This document shows, one piece after another, positions 25,712 to 34,755 of a stretch of DNA of 64,000 bases. Below the pieces are notes generated by a model, which saw only the letters and a program-made list of their open reading frames with translations, made no database searches and had not been told where the DNA came from. The first letter of the stretch is position 1, and each line of letters opens with the position of its first letter. Both the position numbers and the translations under genes were made by a program. The stretch lies in assembly GCA_964489555.1 (NCBI GenBank), contig CAZAZF010000003.1, forward strand, positions 62,001 through 126,000, given 5' to 3'. This DNA is from JAAZGD01 sp964489555 (GTDB lineage Bacteria; Bacillota; Clostridia; Peptostreptococcales; Anaerovoracaceae).

Positions 25712-26128
25712 ATGGCGATTCAACAATTGTCTGTGCTTATACCAAACCGACATGGAACCCTGGCCAACTTGACGGATATTTTCTATCGAGAAAAAATCGA
25801 CATACGAGCCATCTCTGTTTACGACACTACCGAGTATGGTATTTTGCGAACGGTAGTAGACGATCCGGAAAGGGCCGTGGAAGTCCTAAAAAGAAACGGA
25901 ATCGTCGCCATGTTGTCAGATATCATGGCGGTGAACCCGGAGGATCGCAGAGGCAGTCTAAATGAAATCTTTGGTATCCTGGCGGAAGCCGGGGTGAATG
26001 TGGATTATGTGTACTCTTTTGTAGTGGAAAAAGGGGGGGCACAGTACTTCGTGATTAAAGTGGAAGAGATTTCCAGGGCAGAAAGCCTTCTTTCGGAAAA
26101 AGGCATTGAAGTAATCAAAAAGCTATAA
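25712..26128 (+). CDS. Tandem ACT-domain protein
   Basis: 138 residues made of two ACT domains (about 1-68 and 69-138), starting QQLSVLIPNRHGTLANL. ACT domains bind amino acids and regulate linked enzymes; a free-standing double ACT next to paaK probably senses an aromatic amino acid and acts on the ligase or its pathway, which is inference from pairing. AAAGGAGGAG precedes the start. The last codons and stop lie in a 23-bp duplication. Confidence 0.88.
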   Translation: MAIQQLSVLIPNRHGTLANLTDIFYREKIDIRAISVYDTTEYGILRTVVDDPERAVEVLKRNGIVAMLSDIMAVNPEDRRGSLNEIFGILAEAGVNVDYVYSFVVEKGGAQYFVIKVEEISRAESLLSEKGIEVIKKL

Positions 26129-26150
26129 TTGAAGTAATCAAAAAGCTATA
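26105..26150 (+). repeat. Perfect 23-bp tandem duplication across the ACT stop codon
   Basis: The block ATTGAAGTAATC...GCTATA at 26105-26127 is repeated exactly at 26128-26150. The first copy encodes the protein end IEVIKKL; the second is untranslated. Confidence 0.95.
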
Positions 26151-26156
26151 ATGAGG

Positions 26157-26185
26157 TTGCTTTTTACCTTTTTTTGTGATAGCAT
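26157..26185 (+). promoter_or_regulatory. Putative promoter of the rimP-nusA-infB operon
   Basis: TTGCTT and TAGCAT with 17 bases between and an extended -10 TG two bases upstream (TGATAGCAT). The leader to rimP would be about 80 bases. Confidence 0.45.
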
Positions 26186-26216
26186 ATTACTGGAATTTAC
26201 GTATGGTAAGACAGTT

Positions 26217-26238
26217 GGAGTGGGCGAAGGCCCACTCC
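26217..26238 (+). promoter_or_regulatory. Stable hairpin in the leader of the nusA operon
   Basis: GGAGTGGGC pairs perfectly with GCCCACTCC over a GAAG loop. Only a short T-stretch (CATTTTG) follows, so it is a weak terminator at best. Autoregulation of nusA operons through their leaders is known in other bacteria; here the hairpin is the only sign. Confidence 0.5.
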
Positions 26239-26269
26239 ACTCATTTTGAATCGAAAAGGAATGTTGAAA

Positions 26270-26749
26270 ATGGCGAAGCCCGGTGTGCGAGATTTGGTCC
26301 AGGAATTGTTAACTCCATTTTTAGAGGAGCAGGGATTGGAACTGTATCATGTAGAATTTTTGAAGGAAGGCAAGGACTGGTTTCTTCGGATATACATTGA
26401 TAAACTTTGGGAGCTGGAAGAGGCGTTTGTCAGTACCGAAGATTGTGAAAAAGTAAGTCGATATCTTTCCGGGCAATTGGACCTAATGGACCCAATTGAG
26501 CAAAACTACTATTTGGAGGTTTCTTCTCCCGGAATGGATCGGGCCCTCCATCGGGAGAAAGACTATAGAAGATACCAGGGAAGAGAAGTGGAAGTTCGGC
26601 TCTATGAACCCATCGCGGGGCAGAAGAAGTACGAAGGAGTTTTAGTGGGCTTAATGGAAAGCCAGTTGATTTTAGAAGGATCCAATGGTCAGCGTATTAC
26701 GTTGCCTTTTGATAAGGTGGCGAAAACAATATTAAAAGTCGTATTTTAA
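26270..26749 (+). CDS. rimP: Ribosome maturation factor RimP
   Basis: 30S maturation factor, 159 residues. The N-terminal domain (LLTPFLEEQGLELYHVEF, then EVSSPGMDRAL) and C-terminal SH3-like domain (GREVEVRLYEPI) match the family. ATG 26270 is chosen because AAAAGGA stands 9 bases upstream; ATG 26261 touches that RBS and TTG 26246 has none. First gene of the classical rimP-nusA-infB operon. Confidence 0.94.
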   Translation: MAKPGVRDLVQELLTPFLEEQGLELYHVEFLKEGKDWFLRIYIDKLWELEEAFVSTEDCEKVSRYLSGQLDLMDPIEQNYYLEVSSPGMDRALHREKDYRRYQGREVEVRLYEPIAGQKKYEGVLVGLMESQLILEGSNGQRITLPFDKVAKTILKVVF

Positions 26750-26759
26750 GGAGGAGAAA

Positions 26760-27989
26760 ATGAACAAGGAATTCATCCAAGCTATTGAAGAACTGGAAAG
26801 GGAAAAGCAAATTTCCAAAGATGTACTAATTGAAGCCATTGAGTCTGCGTTGGTGTCGGCGTACAAGAAAAATTATGGAACCAGCCAAAATGTCAGAGTA
26901 GATATCAATCGGGAAACCGGCGATATTGATGTGCTGATGTTGATGGATGTGGTGGGCGAAGTGGAAGATGATATGGTGGAAATCTCCATCGAAGACGCCA
27001 AAGAAATTGACTCCAGATATGAAGTGGGAGATACGGTGGCCTATCAAGTGACTCCCATGGATTTTGGACGAATTGCGGCACAAACGGCCAAACAGGTTGT
27101 AGTACAAAGAATTCGAGAAGCGGAACGCGGTATGATTTTTGATGATTACATTAACCGGCAGGGGGAGATTATCACCGGCACTGTGCAGCGGATTTCTAAT
27201 GAAACGGTTTTCATCAACATGGGAAAGACGGAAGGAATTCTTGCGGTTACGGAACAGGTGCCCGGGGAAACCTATACCATCAATAGTCGAATCAAAGTCT
27301 ATATCATGGATGTAAAAAAGACTACAAAAGGCCCTCAAGTTTATCTTTCCCGATCCCACCCGGGGTTAGTGAAAAGATTGTTTGAACTGGAGGTTCCGGA
27401 AATTCAAGAAGGAGTTGTGGAAATAAAAAGCATTAGTAGAGAGGCCGGTTCTAGAACAAAAATTGCTGTTTGGACAGAAGATTCCAATGTAGATCCGGTA
27501 GGAGCTTGTGTTGGCTCTAGGGGAGTTCGAGTGCAGGCCATTGTGGATGAATTGTTTGGAGAGAAAATCGATATCATTCCTTGGAATCCGGATCCTGCTA
27601 CATTAATCAGTAATGTACTCTCCCCCGCCAAGGTAGAAAGTGTTATACTAGGGGATGAAGGTAAGAGTGCAACGGTGATAGTCCCGGATTATCAACTGTC
27701 TTTGGCGATCGGCAAGGAAGGCCAAAATGTGCGATTGGCCGCCAAATTATGTGGATGGAAAATAGATATTAAGAGCCACTCTCAATACTTTGGTGATGAA
27801 GAGGAAATGGGAGAGGAAGAAAGTTACGACGGAGAGAAGTTTTTTGAAGAGGTGGTACATCCGGAAGAACCCCCTCGCGAAGTATCCGGGGATAGTTATT
27901 TTGAAGAAATAGAAGAAGCGGCAGAAGAAGCCGTAGTAGAAGAAGAGGAAGACTTTGCGGAAAAAATCAACATACAACTTCCCGTCTAG
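26760..27989 (+). CDS. nusA: Transcription termination/antitermination factor NusA
   Basis: RNA polymerase-binding elongation factor affecting pausing, termination and antitermination. 409 residues: N-terminal RNAP-binding domain, S1 domain (about 135-200, GEIITGTVQRI), two KH domains (DPVGACVGSRGVRVQ and SLAIGKEGQNVRLAAKL), and an acidic low-complexity tail (about 345-400). The acidic repeats of proteobacterial NusA are absent, as usual for Firmicutes. Confidence 0.97.
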   Translation: MNKEFIQAIEELEREKQISKDVLIEAIESALVSAYKKNYGTSQNVRVDINRETGDIDVLMLMDVVGEVEDDMVEISIEDAKEIDSRYEVGDTVAYQVTPMDFGRIAAQTAKQVVVQRIREAERGMIFDDYINRQGEIITGTVQRISNETVFINMGKTEGILAVTEQVPGETYTINSRIKVYIMDVKKTTKGPQVYLSRSHPGLVKRLFELEVPEIQEGVVEIKSISREAGSRTKIAVWTEDSNVDPVGACVGSRGVRVQAIVDELFGEKIDIIPWNPDPATLISNVLSPAKVESVILGDEGKSATVIVPDYQLSLAIGKEGQNVRLAAKLCGWKIDIKSHSQYFGDEEEMGEEESYDGEKFFEEVVHPEEPPREVSGDSYFEEIEEAAEEAVVEEEEDFAEKINIQLPV

Positions 27990-28013
27990 GAGAGGATATT
28001 GGAGAATAGATCT

Positions 28014-28283
28014 ATGAAAAAAACACCTATGCGCCGTTGTGTGGGTTGCATGGAATCCAAACCGAAAAACCAATTGATTCGAATTGCCGGTTTCGAAGGA
28101 GTCGTTTCCATTGACCCTACAGGAAAAGCCAAGGGCCGAGGCGTTTATATTTGTCGAAACCAGGGATGTTTTCGACTGGCACAAAAGAAAAAGGCAATTG
28201 GACGAGGGCTGCAAATGGAGGTTCCTCTGGAGGAGATGGAAAGGCTGTTCTTGGAGCTAAAAAATTATGAAACCAAAGATTGA
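28014..28283 (+). CDS. rnpM: RNase P modulator RnpM (YlxR)
   Basis: 89-residue basic RNA-binding protein; in Bacillus YlxR binds RNase P RNA and modulates its activity. Motifs: RRCVGCMESKPKNQLIR and GRGVYICRNQGCF. ATG 28014 has GGAG 9 bases upstream; an in-frame TTG at 27999 sits too close to the preceding AGGAGAGG. Overlaps ylxQ by 17 bases. Confidence 0.92.
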   Translation: MKKTPMRRCVGCMESKPKNQLIRIAGFEGVVSIDPTGKAKGRGVYICRNQGCFRLAQKKKAIGRGLQMEVPLEEMERLFLELKNYETKD

Positions 28284-28584
28284 AAGTTACTTGGGGTTTG
28301 CTGCCCGCTCCGGGAATTTGGTGGCCGGTACGGATACATGCCGAAAACGAATGGAAAAAGGTGCAATAAAGATGGTTCTTCTTGCGGAAGATCTCTCGAA
28401 AAATACCCGGGATAAGGTGATTCGCACCGCCATAAAAACCCATACCCCTTATAGAGAATTTGGAACCAAGCAGTGGCTTTCAAAAATCACGGGGGAAGAA
28501 GAATCTGGTGTTTTTGGAATTACGGATGACCATTTCTATCAGGTAATCCTCAAAGAATTAGAAAAGAAGGAGGGAAGAATATGA
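28267..28584 (+). CDS. ylxQ: L7Ae/L30e-family ribosome-associated protein YlxQ
   Basis: 105-residue L7Ae-fold protein that binds kink-turn-like RNA. Starts KIESYLGFAARSGNLVAG; LLAEDLSKNTRDKV is the family core. Its role at the ribosome is not settled. Overlaps rnpM by 17 bases and infB by four (ATGA), so this part of the operon is translationally linked. Confidence 0.92.
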   Translation: MKPKIESYLGFAARSGNLVAGTDTCRKRMEKGAIKMVLLAEDLSKNTRDKVIRTAIKTHTPYREFGTKQWLSKITGEEESGVFGITDDHFYQVILKELEKKEGRI

Positions 28585-31271
28585 CGATAAAAGTGTATGA
28601 ATTGGCGAAAGAATTGGAAGTCACCAGCAAAGAGCTGCAAGAGAAGTGTGCTGCTTTGGGAATTGATGTGAGTAGCCACATGAGCACCCTGGGAGAGAAA
28701 GAGGCGGCTCAGCTGAGAAATATACTAAAAAAAAGCAAGGCGGTGGCAGAAACAAAAATAGTAAAAGCTGCCCCCAAGAAAAAGGAAACCAAAGATGAGG
28801 ATGATGCCCCCAGGGTGACGGTTAAAGCGGCGGTGAGTATTCCAGTGCCACCTACCAAATCTTCTGCTACTAGAGGAAAGATGGAGGAAAAGCCGCGTAC
28901 ACAGAAACCACCCATGGGAAAACCTTTAATTTCCAAAGAAGTGGAGGGAAGGCCTCGGCCGCCTATGGGGAAACCGGTGGCGAATCGAGAGTTGGATGCT
29001 AGGGAAGAACAAAAGGCTTTGGCTAAGGAAAGAGCTGCAAAAGAGGCGAAAATAAAAGAAAAGGCGGCTGCCGAATCGGTTCTGCGCCCTGTGGAAGAAA
29101 AACCTGTTAAGAAGGTGGGGTCCATTATGGAGGCCACTCCAAAGACGGCGGCAGAAGTGAAGCCGGTGGAGTCCAGGACAGTACCTACCCCTCCGAGACC
29201 TGCACCGAAACCCAAAAAAGCGGAGGAAGGAAAGCCACCGAGAGACAATCGGGAATATCGAAAGCCTGCGGATGGGAAAGCAAAACCATCCGGGACACCT
29301 GTTTCAACCCCTGCTGCGAAAGGCGCTGTCAAAAAGGATGATCGGCCCAAAAGCAAAGAGAAGGACAAGTTTGCCAAGCTTGAAAGCGGAGGACCTAAAA
29401 AGCCTAAGAAAACCGGTTATGCGGGTGTTCGCTCATTGGAAAAAGCGCCGAAACCCAAAAAACATGTGAGACAATCCAAGGAAATTGAACCGGAAATCGA
29501 TGTTTTGGAATTGCCGGAAGGTACGGTGGTAATCAATGTTCCTATTACGGTTGCCGGTTTTTGTGAACAGGTGGAAATTCCCACGTCCAAAGCCATTATG
29601 GAAATGATGCGCTTAGGAATTATGGCCACAGTAAACCAAAACATTGATGAGGACACGCTTTTGATTTTGGCCGATGTTTTGGGCATTCAAGTAAAAGTGG
29701 GGAGTGTTCAGGAAGAAACGGTTGAGGAAGGAATTGAGGTTTTTAAAGACCAGGAAGAAGACTTAAAAGCCCGTCCCCCGATTATCACCGTTATGGGCCA
29801 TGTAGACCATGGAAAGACCTCCTTGTTGGATTCGATTCGTAAAACCCATGTAACCGAATCGGAATCCGGCGGAATTACCCAACATATCGGAGCCTCTGAG
29901 GTAGTGATAAATGGCCAGAAAATCGTATTTTTGGATACACCCGGTCATGAGGCTTTTACGGCCATGCGAGCCAGAGGGGCTCACATTACTGACATTGCGG
30001 TTCTAGTGGTAGCTGCCGATGACAGCGTGATGCCTCAGACCTTGGAGTCCATCAGCCATGCCAAGGCGGCTGGCGTTCATATTATTGTAGCAATTAATAA
30101 AATGGATAAACCGGGAGCCAATCTGGAAAAGGTGAAGAAGGATTTGGCGGATAAAGGTGTCTTGGTGGAAGAATGGGGGGGAGAGACCATCAGTGTTCCC
30201 GTATCGGCGAAAACCGGAGAAGGCATTTCCACACTATTGGAGATGATTCTTTTGCAGGCGGAAGTGTTGGAACTGAAAGCCAACCCCAATCGCCTGGCTT
30301 CGGGGACGGTCATCGAAGCCCGTTTGGATAAATCCAAGGGGCCTGTGGCTACTTTATTGGTATTAAATGGAACTTTGCAATCCGGCCAGTCTGTGGTGGC
30401 GGGAACCAGTTCTGGGAAAATCCGGTTAATGACCAATTACAAAGGCGATGCTATTCGAAAAGCGGGTCCCGCTACAGCGGTGGAGATTTTGGGCCTGACG
30501 GAAGTGCCGGAGGCCGGGGATGAATTTAATGTGGTGAAAGACCTTGGTAAAGCCAAAGAGATTGCATCCAACAGAAAAACCAAACTCCGTGAAGAGGTGT
30601 TGGCCCGAAATGCCAGCAGCAGTCTGGAAAAACTTTTCAGCCAATTGAAAGAAGGCGAAGTAAAAGAGTTGAACATGATTGTAAAAGGAGATGTTCAGGG
30701 CTCTGTGGATGCCATTAAGACTTCTCTGGAGAAATTGAAAAATGAAAACATCCGAACCAATATTATTCATTCCAGCGTGGGGACCATTACGGAGTCCGAC
30801 ATTATGCTGGCAGGTACGGTGGGAGCGGTTATTGTAGGCTTCAATGTACGGCCATCCACTGCCATTTCACAGTTGGCAGATCGGGAAAAGATTGAGATTC
30901 GAACTTACCGGGTTATTTATGATTTGATTGAGGATGTGGAAGCGGCCATGAAAGGAATGCTAGACCCCGTTTTCAAGGAAGCGGTTCTCGGGAAAGCAGA
31001 GGTAAGAGAAACTTTCAAGGTTCCCGGCGTAGGGATTATTGCTGGATCCTATATTCTGGAAGGGAAAGTAGTAAGGAACGAACAAATTCGACTGGTACGA
31101 GACGGAATTATCATTCATGAAGGAAAGATTTCTTCTTTGAAGAGAATGAAAGATGATGCCAAGGAAGTTCGGGACGGGTTTGAATGCGGTATCGGTATTG
31201 AGAATTATAACGATATCAAGATAGGGGATGTAATAGAATGCTTTAAGATGGAGCAAATTGAACGGAGTTAA
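28581..31271 (+). CDS. infB: Translation initiation factor IF-2
   Basis: GTPase that brings fMet-tRNA to the 30S subunit. 896 residues. A short N-terminal IF2-N domain (TIKVYELAKELEVTSKELQ) precedes a long basic Lys/Pro/Ala-rich linker (about 55-300) with a repeated PPMGKP motif, then a second IF2-N domain, the G domain (GHVDHGKTS, DTPGHEAF, NKMDKPGA) from about residue 405, and C-terminal domains that bind fMet. All switch motifs are intact. Confidence 0.98.
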   Translation: MTIKVYELAKELEVTSKELQEKCAALGIDVSSHMSTLGEKEAAQLRNILKKSKAVAETKIVKAAPKKKETKDEDDAPRVTVKAAVSIPVPPTKSSATRGKMEEKPRTQKPPMGKPLISKEVEGRPRPPMGKPVANRELDAREEQKALAKERAAKEAKIKEKAAAESVLRPVEEKPVKKVGSIMEATPKTAAEVKPVESRTVPTPPRPAPKPKKAEEGKPPRDNREYRKPADGKAKPSGTPVSTPAAKGAVKKDDRPKSKEKDKFAKLESGGPKKPKKTGYAGVRSLEKAPKPKKHVRQSKEIEPEIDVLELPEGTVVINVPITVAGFCEQVEIPTSKAIMEMMRLGIMATVNQNIDEDTLLILADVLGIQVKVGSVQEETVEEGIEVFKDQEEDLKARPPIITVMGHVDHGKTSLLDSIRKTHVTESESGGITQHIGASEVVINGQKIVFLDTPGHEAFTAMRARGAHITDIAVLVVAADDSVMPQTLESISHAKAAGVHIIVAINKMDKPGANLEKVKKDLADKGVLVEEWGGETISVPVSAKTGEGISTLLEMILLQAEVLELKANPNRLASGTVIEARLDKSKGPVATLLVLNGTLQSGQSVVAGTSSGKIRLMTNYKGDAIRKAGPATAVEILGLTEVPEAGDEFNVVKDLGKAKEIASNRKTKLREEVLARNASSSLEKLFSQLKEGEVKELNMIVKGDVQGSVDAIKTSLEKLKNENIRTNIIHSSVGTITESDIMLAGTVGAVIVGFNVRPSTAISQLADREKIEIRTYRVIYDLIEDVEAAMKGMLDPVFKEAVLGKAEVRETFKVPGVGIIAGSYILEGKVVRNEQIRLVRDGIIIHEGKISSLKRMKDDAKEVRDGFECGIGIENYNDIKIGDVIECFKMEQIERS

Positions 31272-31277
31272 AAATCA

Positions 31278-31664
31278 ATGAGTAAAGGTTATCGACAGGG
31301 AAGAATGGGAGAAGAGATTCGTCGTGTGATGGGTGAGATGTTACGACGCGATATTAAGGATCCCCGTTTAACTGGATTTGTAAGTATATCTGCGGTAGAA
31401 GTGACGCCGGATGGCAGCGTGGCAACTTGTTATGTTACGGTGTTGGGCAGTACGGAGGCAGAGGAACCTTCTCCTGAAGAAAAGGAAGAGGTGCTTTCTG
31501 CTTTTCGGAGTGCCAAAGGGGCCTTTAAAAGAGAAATCGGGCGACAAATAAAGATGCGACGTATTCCGGATCTTCTGTTCAAATTGGACACTTCCATGGA
31601 ATATGGCCGAAAGATGTCTCGGGTATTAGACCGGTTGGGAGCGGGGACGGATTATGAAGAATAG
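31278..31664 (+). CDS. rbfA: Ribosome-binding factor A
   Basis: KH-fold 30S assembly factor that binds near the 5' end of 16S rRNA. 128 residues; RQGRMGEEIRRVMGEML and ELRRIPDLLFKLD-like region (RRIPDLLFKLDTS) are typical. Ends inside the nrnA start (11-base overlap). Confidence 0.96.
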   Translation: MSKGYRQGRMGEEIRRVMGEMLRRDIKDPRLTGFVSISAVEVTPDGSVATCYVTVLGSTEAEEPSPEEKEEVLSAFRSAKGAFKREIGRQIKMRRIPDLLFKLDTSMEYGRKMSRVLDRLGAGTDYEE

Positions 31665-32628
31665 CTCGTTGCAAGAGATTGGGCTACGTTTGTTGGAATC
31701 CAAAACGGTGTTGTTGTTTCCTCATGTCAATATGGATGGGGATGCTTTGGGTTCGGCTGTGGCTTTGTGTAAGGGATTAAGGGCCCTGGGGAAAAAATGC
31801 TACATTTTGATCGAAGATGAGATTGCACAATACTTGAAGTTTCTGGAAAAAGATTATTGTATTTCCAACGGGGATAAGGTAAAAAATCCGGATTTATGCA
31901 TCGCGGTGGATTGCGGAGAGGTTTCTCGCTTCCAAGGAAGAAAGGACTGTTTTTTCAAAGGCGAGCACACCATGTGCATTGATCATCATCTATCCACAGA
32001 CCCTGTTTTTGATTTTAATTACATCGATGTGGAGGCTTCGGCTACTGCCGTATTGATGTATCGTATTTTAAAAGAAATAAAGGCGCCTTTGGATTGTGAA
32101 ATAGGGGAGGCGCTTTGGGCAGGAATTACCACGGATACGGGAAATTTTCAATATTCAAACACAACAAAAGAAACCCATTTGATTGTGGCAGAGCTTTATG
32201 ATTTAGGAATTGATCATAACGAAGTGAGTGTGAAAATTTATGAAAACATTCGGCCGGAGAAGATTTTGATGACTAATAAAGTAATGGACAACCTAAGCTT
32301 TTTTGCAGGAGGGAAGGGAGCCATTGCCTATGCCACGCTTTCTGTTTTTCAGGAGACCGGAGCCACCGCGGATGAAACGGAAGGAATTGTTGAAACCTTA
32401 AGGTGCATTTCCGGTGTGGAAGTGGCGGCTTTTCTCAGGGAAGATGGAGTGGATAATGTGAAGGTGAGTATGCGATCGAAAACCGACGCCAATGTGGCGG
32501 ACATTGCCATGAGGTTTAATGGAGGAGGCCATCGCAAAGCGGCCGGTTGCACCATTCATGCAACCATGGACTTTGCGGTGAAAATGATTATCAATGAAAT
32601 TGAAATCACACTTCGCGGAATGGAATAA
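31654..32628 (+). CDS. nrnA: DHH-family phosphoesterase NrnA (nanoRNase/pAp phosphatase)
   Basis: Degrades 2-5 nt RNAs and 3'-phosphoadenosine 5'-phosphate, or linear cyclic-dinucleotide products. 324 residues with DHH motif I NMDGDALGS, DCGE, DHH (IDHHLST) and DHHA1 end GGGHRKAAG, all metal-binding residues present. The rbfA-nrnA-truB order is the usual one. Confidence 0.95.
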   Translation: MKNSSLQEIGLRLLESKTVLLFPHVNMDGDALGSAVALCKGLRALGKKCYILIEDEIAQYLKFLEKDYCISNGDKVKNPDLCIAVDCGEVSRFQGRKDCFFKGEHTMCIDHHLSTDPVFDFNYIDVEASATAVLMYRILKEIKAPLDCEIGEALWAGITTDTGNFQYSNTTKETHLIVAELYDLGIDHNEVSVKIYENIRPEKILMTNKVMDNLSFFAGGKGAIAYATLSVFQETGATADETEGIVETLRCISGVEVAAFLREDGVDNVKVSMRSKTDANVADIAMRFNGGGHRKAAGCTIHATMDFAVKMIINEIEITLRGME

Positions 32629-32646
32629 GAGAAAGCATAAAAAAAT

Positions 32647-33594
32647 ATGGAAAATTCAGCTCTTAACATGGACGGTATTGTTTTGTTGAACAAACCGGCG
32701 GGCATGACTTCTCACGATTGCGTAGCACGGATGAGGAGGCTTTCCGGAATTCGGAAAATTGGGCATACGGGGACCTTGGATCCCCAGGCAACCGGACTGT
32801 TGCCCCTTTGCTTGGGAATGGCCACACGGATTATTCAATACCTTGAGGAGGATGATAAGGTCTACCATTGCACTGTTTCCTTTGGAATCAAGTCGGACAC
32901 CTATGATATATGGGGGACCATGGAGGAACCAAATCGGGCAGAACAGAAAGCTTTGACAGAATTGAGCCTGGAAAAAATTTTAGGAACGCTGGATTCTTTT
33001 CGAGGCGAAATTCAACAGAAACCGCCTATTTTTTCTGCAATTCGCAAAGACGGTAAGCGGCTTTACGAATATGCTAGGCGGGGTGAGATGGTGGAAATAC
33101 CCACAAGAAATGTGGTGATTCACCAATTGGAATTGTTGCAGTACGATGATGTAAAAAAACAGGCAAGGTTTTTTGTTCATTGTTCCAAGGGAACATATGT
33201 GCGGAGCATATGTCATGATCTGGGGGAAGTTCTGGGTTGTGGAGGTGTTATGGCCGGATTGGTTCGAACCTCATGTGGCGCTATGAATCTGGAGGAGGCC
33301 GTGACATTCGAAGAGCTGGAATCTGACAAAGACTTTCGTGAGCATCTCGTTTCCATGGAAAAACCACTGGTTCGTTTGGGTTGGATTGTTGCCCATCCTT
33401 TTCAGGAGAGGGCTTTGGAAGATGGGAAATCCATCCTGGTAGGCAAGAATATAATCACTCCTCCGTCTGTTATAGGCAAGCACCCCATCAAATATGGGGT
33501 ATTGGTGGAAGGGAGATTGGCTGCCATAGGCACGGTAAAGGAAGACCGGTTTCGTCCCGAGAAAGTTTTCAAGAAAAGAGGAATGGATATTTAA
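32647..33594 (+). CDS. truB: tRNA pseudouridine(55) synthase TruB
   Basis: Makes pseudouridine 55 in the T-loop of tRNAs. 315 residues: LLNKPAGMTSHD, catalytic Asp in GHTGTLDPQATGLLP, and GTYVRSICHDLG; a C-terminal PUA-like domain from about residue 240. The RBS before ATG 32647 is weak (AGAGAAAG); ATG 32668 would start just before the conserved core and is the alternative. Confidence 0.96.
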   Translation: MENSALNMDGIVLLNKPAGMTSHDCVARMRRLSGIRKIGHTGTLDPQATGLLPLCLGMATRIIQYLEEDDKVYHCTVSFGIKSDTYDIWGTMEEPNRAEQKALTELSLEKILGTLDSFRGEIQQKPPIFSAIRKDGKRLYEYARRGEMVEIPTRNVVIHQLELLQYDDVKKQARFFVHCSKGTYVRSICHDLGEVLGCGGVMAGLVRTSCGAMNLEEAVTFEELESDKDFREHLVSMEKPLVRLGWIVAHPFQERALEDGKSILVGKNIITPPSVIGKHPIKYGVLVEGRLAAIGTVKEDRFRPEKVFKKRGMDI

Positions 33595-33599
33595 AAATC

Positions 33600-34523
33600 A
33601 TGAAGATATATCATTCATTGGAAGAAATAGATTCAATAGGGCCTTTGGTAATTGCTTTGGGAAATTTTGACGGAATTCACCTGGGGCACCGGGAGATCAT
33701 CGAAAGAGCGGTGAAGAAAGCCGGTGAAGCGGGGCTGGAAAGTGGGATTTTCACCTTTGCCAATCATCCCAGAAATGTGATAATGAACGAAGAATTTACC
33801 AAGAATATTATCTATTTTGAAGAAAAGGCAAAGATCCTTCGAGAGTTGGGTGTGGGGCATTTGTTTAATATTACTTTTGATGAAACCATCATGGAGATGG
33901 AACCCAAAGTTTTTGTGAAAGAGGTCTTGTGGGGTCGTCTCAACATGCAGTGTGGTTTCTGCGGATTCAACTATCGTTTTGGGCGCAAAGCCTTAGGGGA
34001 CACCGTGGTTTTGCAACAAGTGGGAGAGGAATTGGGCTTTGAAATTCTTGTGGTGCCACCGGTAATGATTGACGGTCAGGTGGTCAGCAGCACATTGATA
34101 CGCACCTTGATTTTCGAAGGCAAGGTGGACGAATGTTTAAAATATCTGGGAAGACCGTATTCAATTAATGGAGAAGTGGTAGTAGGAAACCGGATTGGCC
34201 AGACCATCGGATTTCCCACATCAAACCTAATTATTGATGAAACCATGGTATCTCCTGCAAACGGAGTATACATTACACTGTGCACCTATCGTGGAGTTAC
34301 ATATCCTAGCATTACCAATGTGGGCAATAAGCCAACCATAGGGAAATATGAAAAAAATGTGGAAACTCATATTTTCGGCTTTGACAAAGAGCTTTATGGT
34401 AAGAACATTCATGTTGAATTTTTAATAAAAACCCGAGATGAAATCAAGTTTAATTCCGTGAATGAGTTGGCGTCTCAAATCAAAAAAGATTGTTTGGCAG
34501 CAAAAGCGTATTTTTCGAAATGA
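33600..34523 (+). CDS. ribF: Bifunctional riboflavin kinase / FAD synthetase
   Basis: Converts riboflavin to FMN and FMN to FAD. 307 residues. N-terminal FAD synthetase domain with ALGNFDGIHLGHREI and later SSTLIR; C-terminal kinase domain with GRPYSINGEVVVGNRIGQTIGFPT and NGVYIT. The frame stays open upstream through the truB end, but the family start is ATG 33600 (MKIYHSLEEI). It is followed by a terminator instead of rpsO. Confidence 0.96.
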   Translation: MKIYHSLEEIDSIGPLVIALGNFDGIHLGHREIIERAVKKAGEAGLESGIFTFANHPRNVIMNEEFTKNIIYFEEKAKILRELGVGHLFNITFDETIMEMEPKVFVKEVLWGRLNMQCGFCGFNYRFGRKALGDTVVLQQVGEELGFEILVVPPVMIDGQVVSSTLIRTLIFEGKVDECLKYLGRPYSINGEVVVGNRIGQTIGFPTSNLIIDETMVSPANGVYITLCTYRGVTYPSITNVGNKPTIGKYEKNVETHIFGFDKELYGKNIHVEFLIKTRDEIKFNSVNELASQIKKDCLAAKAYFSK

Positions 34524-34551
34524 TCTAACTTATAGGATGCAATTCAAAGAT

Positions 34552-34592
34552 TTACCAGGTGATGAAATAGGGCAATTTTACCTGGTTTTTTT
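34552..34592 (+). terminator. Terminator of the rimP-ribF operon
   Basis: ACCAGGT (34554-34560) pairs perfectly with ACCTGGT (34580-34586), followed by TTTTTTTG. Ends the long infB operon just after ribF. Confidence 0.8.
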
Positions 34593-34619
34593 GTTATATT
34601 TTCCACAATGTAGCGGAAT

Positions 34620-34658
34620 AAAAAAAAGGCGGGAAGGAATATCGGCCCGATTTTTTTG
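34620..34658 (+). terminator. Second, A/T-flanked terminator-like hairpin
   Basis: CGGG / CCCG core flanked by seven A before and seven T after, the form of a bidirectional terminator. With the preceding one it insulates the ATPase promoter from upstream transcription. Confidence 0.4.
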
Positions 34659-34678
34659 TGTGGTCTTGGTGAAATATG

Positions 34679-34707
34679 TTGAAAACTAAATCATTATATG
34701 GTATTAT
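34679..34707 (+). promoter_or_regulatory. Strong promoter of the V-type ATPase operon
   Basis: TTGAAA and TATTAT with a 17-base spacer and an extended -10 (TGG directly before TATTAT). Start point near 34714, about 40 bases before ntpF, whose RBS is AGGGAAGGTG. Confidence 0.7.
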
Positions 34708-34755
34708 ATTTGCTAAATCTCTGTTGTTAAAAAAAAAACTAGGGAAGGTGAAAGA

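Noticed and set aside
28709..29377. A 222-codon minus-strand open frame opposite infB
   Set aside because: It lies opposite the low-complexity Lys/Pro/Ala linker of IF-2, where the reverse frame is rich in Ser, Phe and Gly by composition; no start signal.
33381..33599. A longer N-terminus for ribF reaching into truB
   Set aside because: The added residues have no family similarity and overlap coding sequence of truB in another frame; the family start is at 33600.
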